A DNA stretch of 5,164 nt from Candidatus Nealsoniibacteriota bacterium (GTDB lineage: Bacteria > Patescibacteriota > Minisyncoccia > Minisyncoccales > PWPS01): positions 1-5,164 of the forward strand of contig PWII01000031.1 of the NCBI GenBank assembly GCA_003561025.1, given 5' to 3'. The position numbers and the translations under genes were made by a program. The notes beneath the pieces are model-generated. The model saw nothing but the letters and a program-made list of their open reading frames with translations. It did not search any database and was not told the origin of the DNA. This document shows positions 3,655 to 5,164 of this stretch, piece by piece (positions within the stretch are counted from its first letter, which is position 1; every line of letters begins with the position of its first letter).

Positions 3655-5164
3655 ATGAAAGGAGAAAAATATTATGCAAAGTCATCAGAAGATGTTTTTA
3701 AACATTTTTCTTCCAGTCATAATGGAATAGATGAGAGTGAGGTGAGGAAAAGGGCAGAAAAGTATGGACTAAACAAGATAGAAGGCAAAAAAGAAGTTCA
3801 TCCGATTTTCCTTTTTTTTAAGCAATTTAGAAGTGGGCTTGTCTATGTTCTTATTGCTGCAGGTGTTATATCTTTCCTGTTTAACAAGATGACCGATGTA
3901 TATGTTATTTCGGTAATAATTGTCTTAAATGCGATTTTGGGCTTTGTTCAGGAGTATAAGGCGGAAAAGGCGATACAGGCTTTAAAGAAGATGATTGAAC
4001 CAATCGCAAAAGTCTATAGAGATGGCAAATTGCTTGAAATTGCTGCAGAAAAAATTGTTCCCGGTGATGTTGTCGTTTTAGATGAAGGAGCGAGAATTCC
4101 AGCTGATGTAAGACTTTTTTATACTAAAAATTTTCGTACAAGTGAAGCTTCTCTTACCGGTGAATCGGTGCCAATACAGAAAAATACAGACCCTGTTTCT
4201 CCTGATGCTGATTTAGGAGATAGGAAAAATATGGCCTTTATGGGTACGTTTGTTGCGGGCGGAAAGGCCAAAGGAATTGTTGTTGCTACAGGAGGAGATA
4301 CTGCGTTTGGTGTTATTGCAAAAGATATTAGTAGTGTAGAAAAAAAGGGTGGTCACTTTGAAGAAAAGATAAAGTTTTTAGCAAAACAGATGGCTTCTTT
4401 TGCTTTTTTAGGTGCTTTTATAATCTTTCTTTTGTCTCTTTATATTGCTGTCTCTTATCAAGAATCTCTTCGATTTGCAGTTGCTGCTCTTGTTTCCGGG
4501 ATACCTGAGGGCTTACCTGCCATATTAATTGTTGTGCTTGCGATTGGCGCAACAAGAATGGCAAAGAGAAATGCAATTATAAGAAGACTTCCGGCAACAG
4601 AAACACTTGGAGTGACTGATCATATTATAACCGACAAGACAGGAACCCTCACTCAGAACACAATGAATGTTAGAAAAATTATTCTTGCAGAAGGAAGAGA
4701 GATAGATGTTGCGGGAGAAGGATGGGAATCAAGAGGAGGGTTTTTAGAGAGAGATAGAAAAGTATCTCCTCTTGAGATATCAAACTTAAACAAATTACTA
4801 CATATTGCCGGTGTCTGCAATGAAGCAGAGGTTGCATACAATAGTGAAGAAAAAAAATACGATATAATTGGTGACCCGACAGAGGCATCGCTTGTTGTGC
4901 TTGCGCAGAAAGCAGGCTTAAACAAGGAGATAATACGTGAAAAAGAAGACAAGATAGACGATATGCCATTTAGCACGAAGCTCAAGTATAGAGCATCAGT
5001 ATCACTTTTATTAAATGGCAAAGAAGAAAAACAGCTCTATGTCGTTGGTGCTCCTGAAGAGATAATAAAAAAGGCCAGCTTTATTTATAATGAAGATGGA
5101 GTAAAAAAGCTTTCTGGAGAAGAGAAGAAGATGATGATAGGAAAAGTAGAAAAATTGACAGGAA
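3655..5164 (+). CDS. Cation-transporting P-type ATPase, P2-like (3' end beyond window)
   Basis: This frame is open for 503 codons to the window edge, so about half to three-fifths of a typical 850-900 residue pump is present. Domains in order: an N-terminal cation-ATPase segment (about 5-60, including GIDESEVRKRAEKYGLN), helices M1 (about 61-77) and M2 (about 82-99, ending GFVQEYKAEKA), the actuator domain with TGES (168-171), M3 (about 248-267), and M4 with the ion-binding motif IPEGLPA (283-289, Glu285 matching SERCA Glu309). Next come DKTGTLTQN (327-335, phosphorylated Asp327) and the nucleotide domain with GDPTEA (406-411). The usual KGAPE is VGAPE here (Val464). PEGLP suggests the Ca/Na-K/H type 2 group, but M5-M6, needed to name the ion, are outside. 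It starts 16 bases after trmD, with no promoter seen and only AAGAG abutting the ATG, so read-through from trmD is likely. Confidence 0.93.
   Translation, partial: MKGEKYYAKSSEDVFKHFSSSHNGIDESEVRKRAEKYGLNKIEGKKEVHPIFLFFKQFRSGLVYVLIAAGVISFLFNKMTDVYVISVIIVLNAILGFVQEYKAEKAIQALKKMIEPIAKVYRDGKLLEIAAEKIVPGDVVVLDEGARIPADVRLFYTKNFRTSEASLTGESVPIQKNTDPVSPDADLGDRKNMAFMGTFVAGGKAKGIVVATGGDTAFGVIAKDISSVEKKGGHFEEKIKFLAKQMASFAFLGAFIIFLLSLYIAVSYQESLRFAVAALVSGIPEGLPAILIVVLAIGATRMAKRNAIIRRLPATETLGVTDHIITDKTGTLTQNTMNVRKIILAEGREIDVAGEGWESRGGFLERDRKVSPLEISNLNKLLHIAGVCNEAEVAYNSEEKKYDIIGDPTEASLVVLAQKAGLNKEIIREKEDKIDDMPFSTKLKYRASVSLLLNGKEEKQLYVVGAPEEIIKKASFIYNEDGVKKLSGEEKKMMIGKVEKLTG

Noticed and set aside
3659..3730. 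Strong AAGGAG (3659-3664) followed 9 bases later by an out-of-frame ATG (3674) and an 18-codon mini-frame inside the ATPase start
   Set aside because: The AAGGAG falls within ATPase codons 2-4 (Lys-Gly-Glu), and the ATPase frame from ATG 3655 matches the family N-terminus. The mini-peptide has no recognisable feature, so chance is the simplest view.
4653..5021. Two overlapping minus-strand open frames within the ATPase
   Set aside because: They lie opposite an intact, motif-bearing P-type ATPase coding region and overlap each other in different frames; low-complexity Ser/Leu content indicates shadows.
1..5164. TGA=Gly recoding as in SR1/Gracilibacteria
   Set aside because: All recognised genes are full length under the standard code, and no in-frame TGA is seen at conserved Gly positions.
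1..5164. tRNA, rRNA, CRISPR, insertion sequence or defence system
   Set aside because: No cloverleaf-like segment, regularly spaced repeat array, terminal inverted repeats, transposase or nuclease-defence motif was seen on either strand.

Overview
The window looks like part of a bacterial chromosome from an AT-rich, streamlined genome, most likely the Candidate Phyla Radiation (Patescibacteria, Parcubacteria-like). The reasons are tightly packed + strand genes, a ribosome/RNA-maturation cluster in which khpA is followed directly by trmD with no rimM between them, no rplS after trmD, a short TrmD, and ribosomal proteins L32 and S16 with long Lys/Glu tails. That placement is inference from gene order and protein character. 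No rRNA or phylogeny is available here. Genes read through with the standard code. Stops are TAA or TAG, and no in-frame TGA occurs, which argues against the TGA=Gly code of SR1/Gracilibacteria.

Layout: 1-185 is the 3' end of a small two-helix membrane protein. 186-333 is non-coding and holds a good extended -10 promoter. 334-1745 is a compact run of rpmF (L32), nusB and rnc (RNase III), with gaps of 4 and 1 bases. 1776-2471 is rpsP (S16), with a 141-residue acidic low-complexity tail. 2472-2583 is a leader with a candidate promoter and a small hairpin ahead of khpA (2584-2907). 2908-2981 holds an intrinsic terminator whose left arm contains the -10 box of a candidate promoter for trmD (2982-3638). 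From 3655 to the window end runs a P-type cation ATPase, incomplete at its C-terminus. No stretch longer than 300 bases lacks a gene.

The central genes serve one theme. L32 and S16 are ribosome parts, NusB and RNase III act in rRNA transcription and processing, KhpA is an RNA-binding KH protein, and TrmD methylates G37 of tRNA for reading-frame maintenance. The flanking membrane protein and the ion pump appear to be unrelated neighbours.

I see no clear sign of a new multi-gene system, mobile element, CRISPR array or RNA gene. The points most worth checking are the promoter nested in a terminator before trmD, the acidic tail on S16, unusual residues at conserved TrmD positions, and the missing KGAPE lysine in the ATPase.
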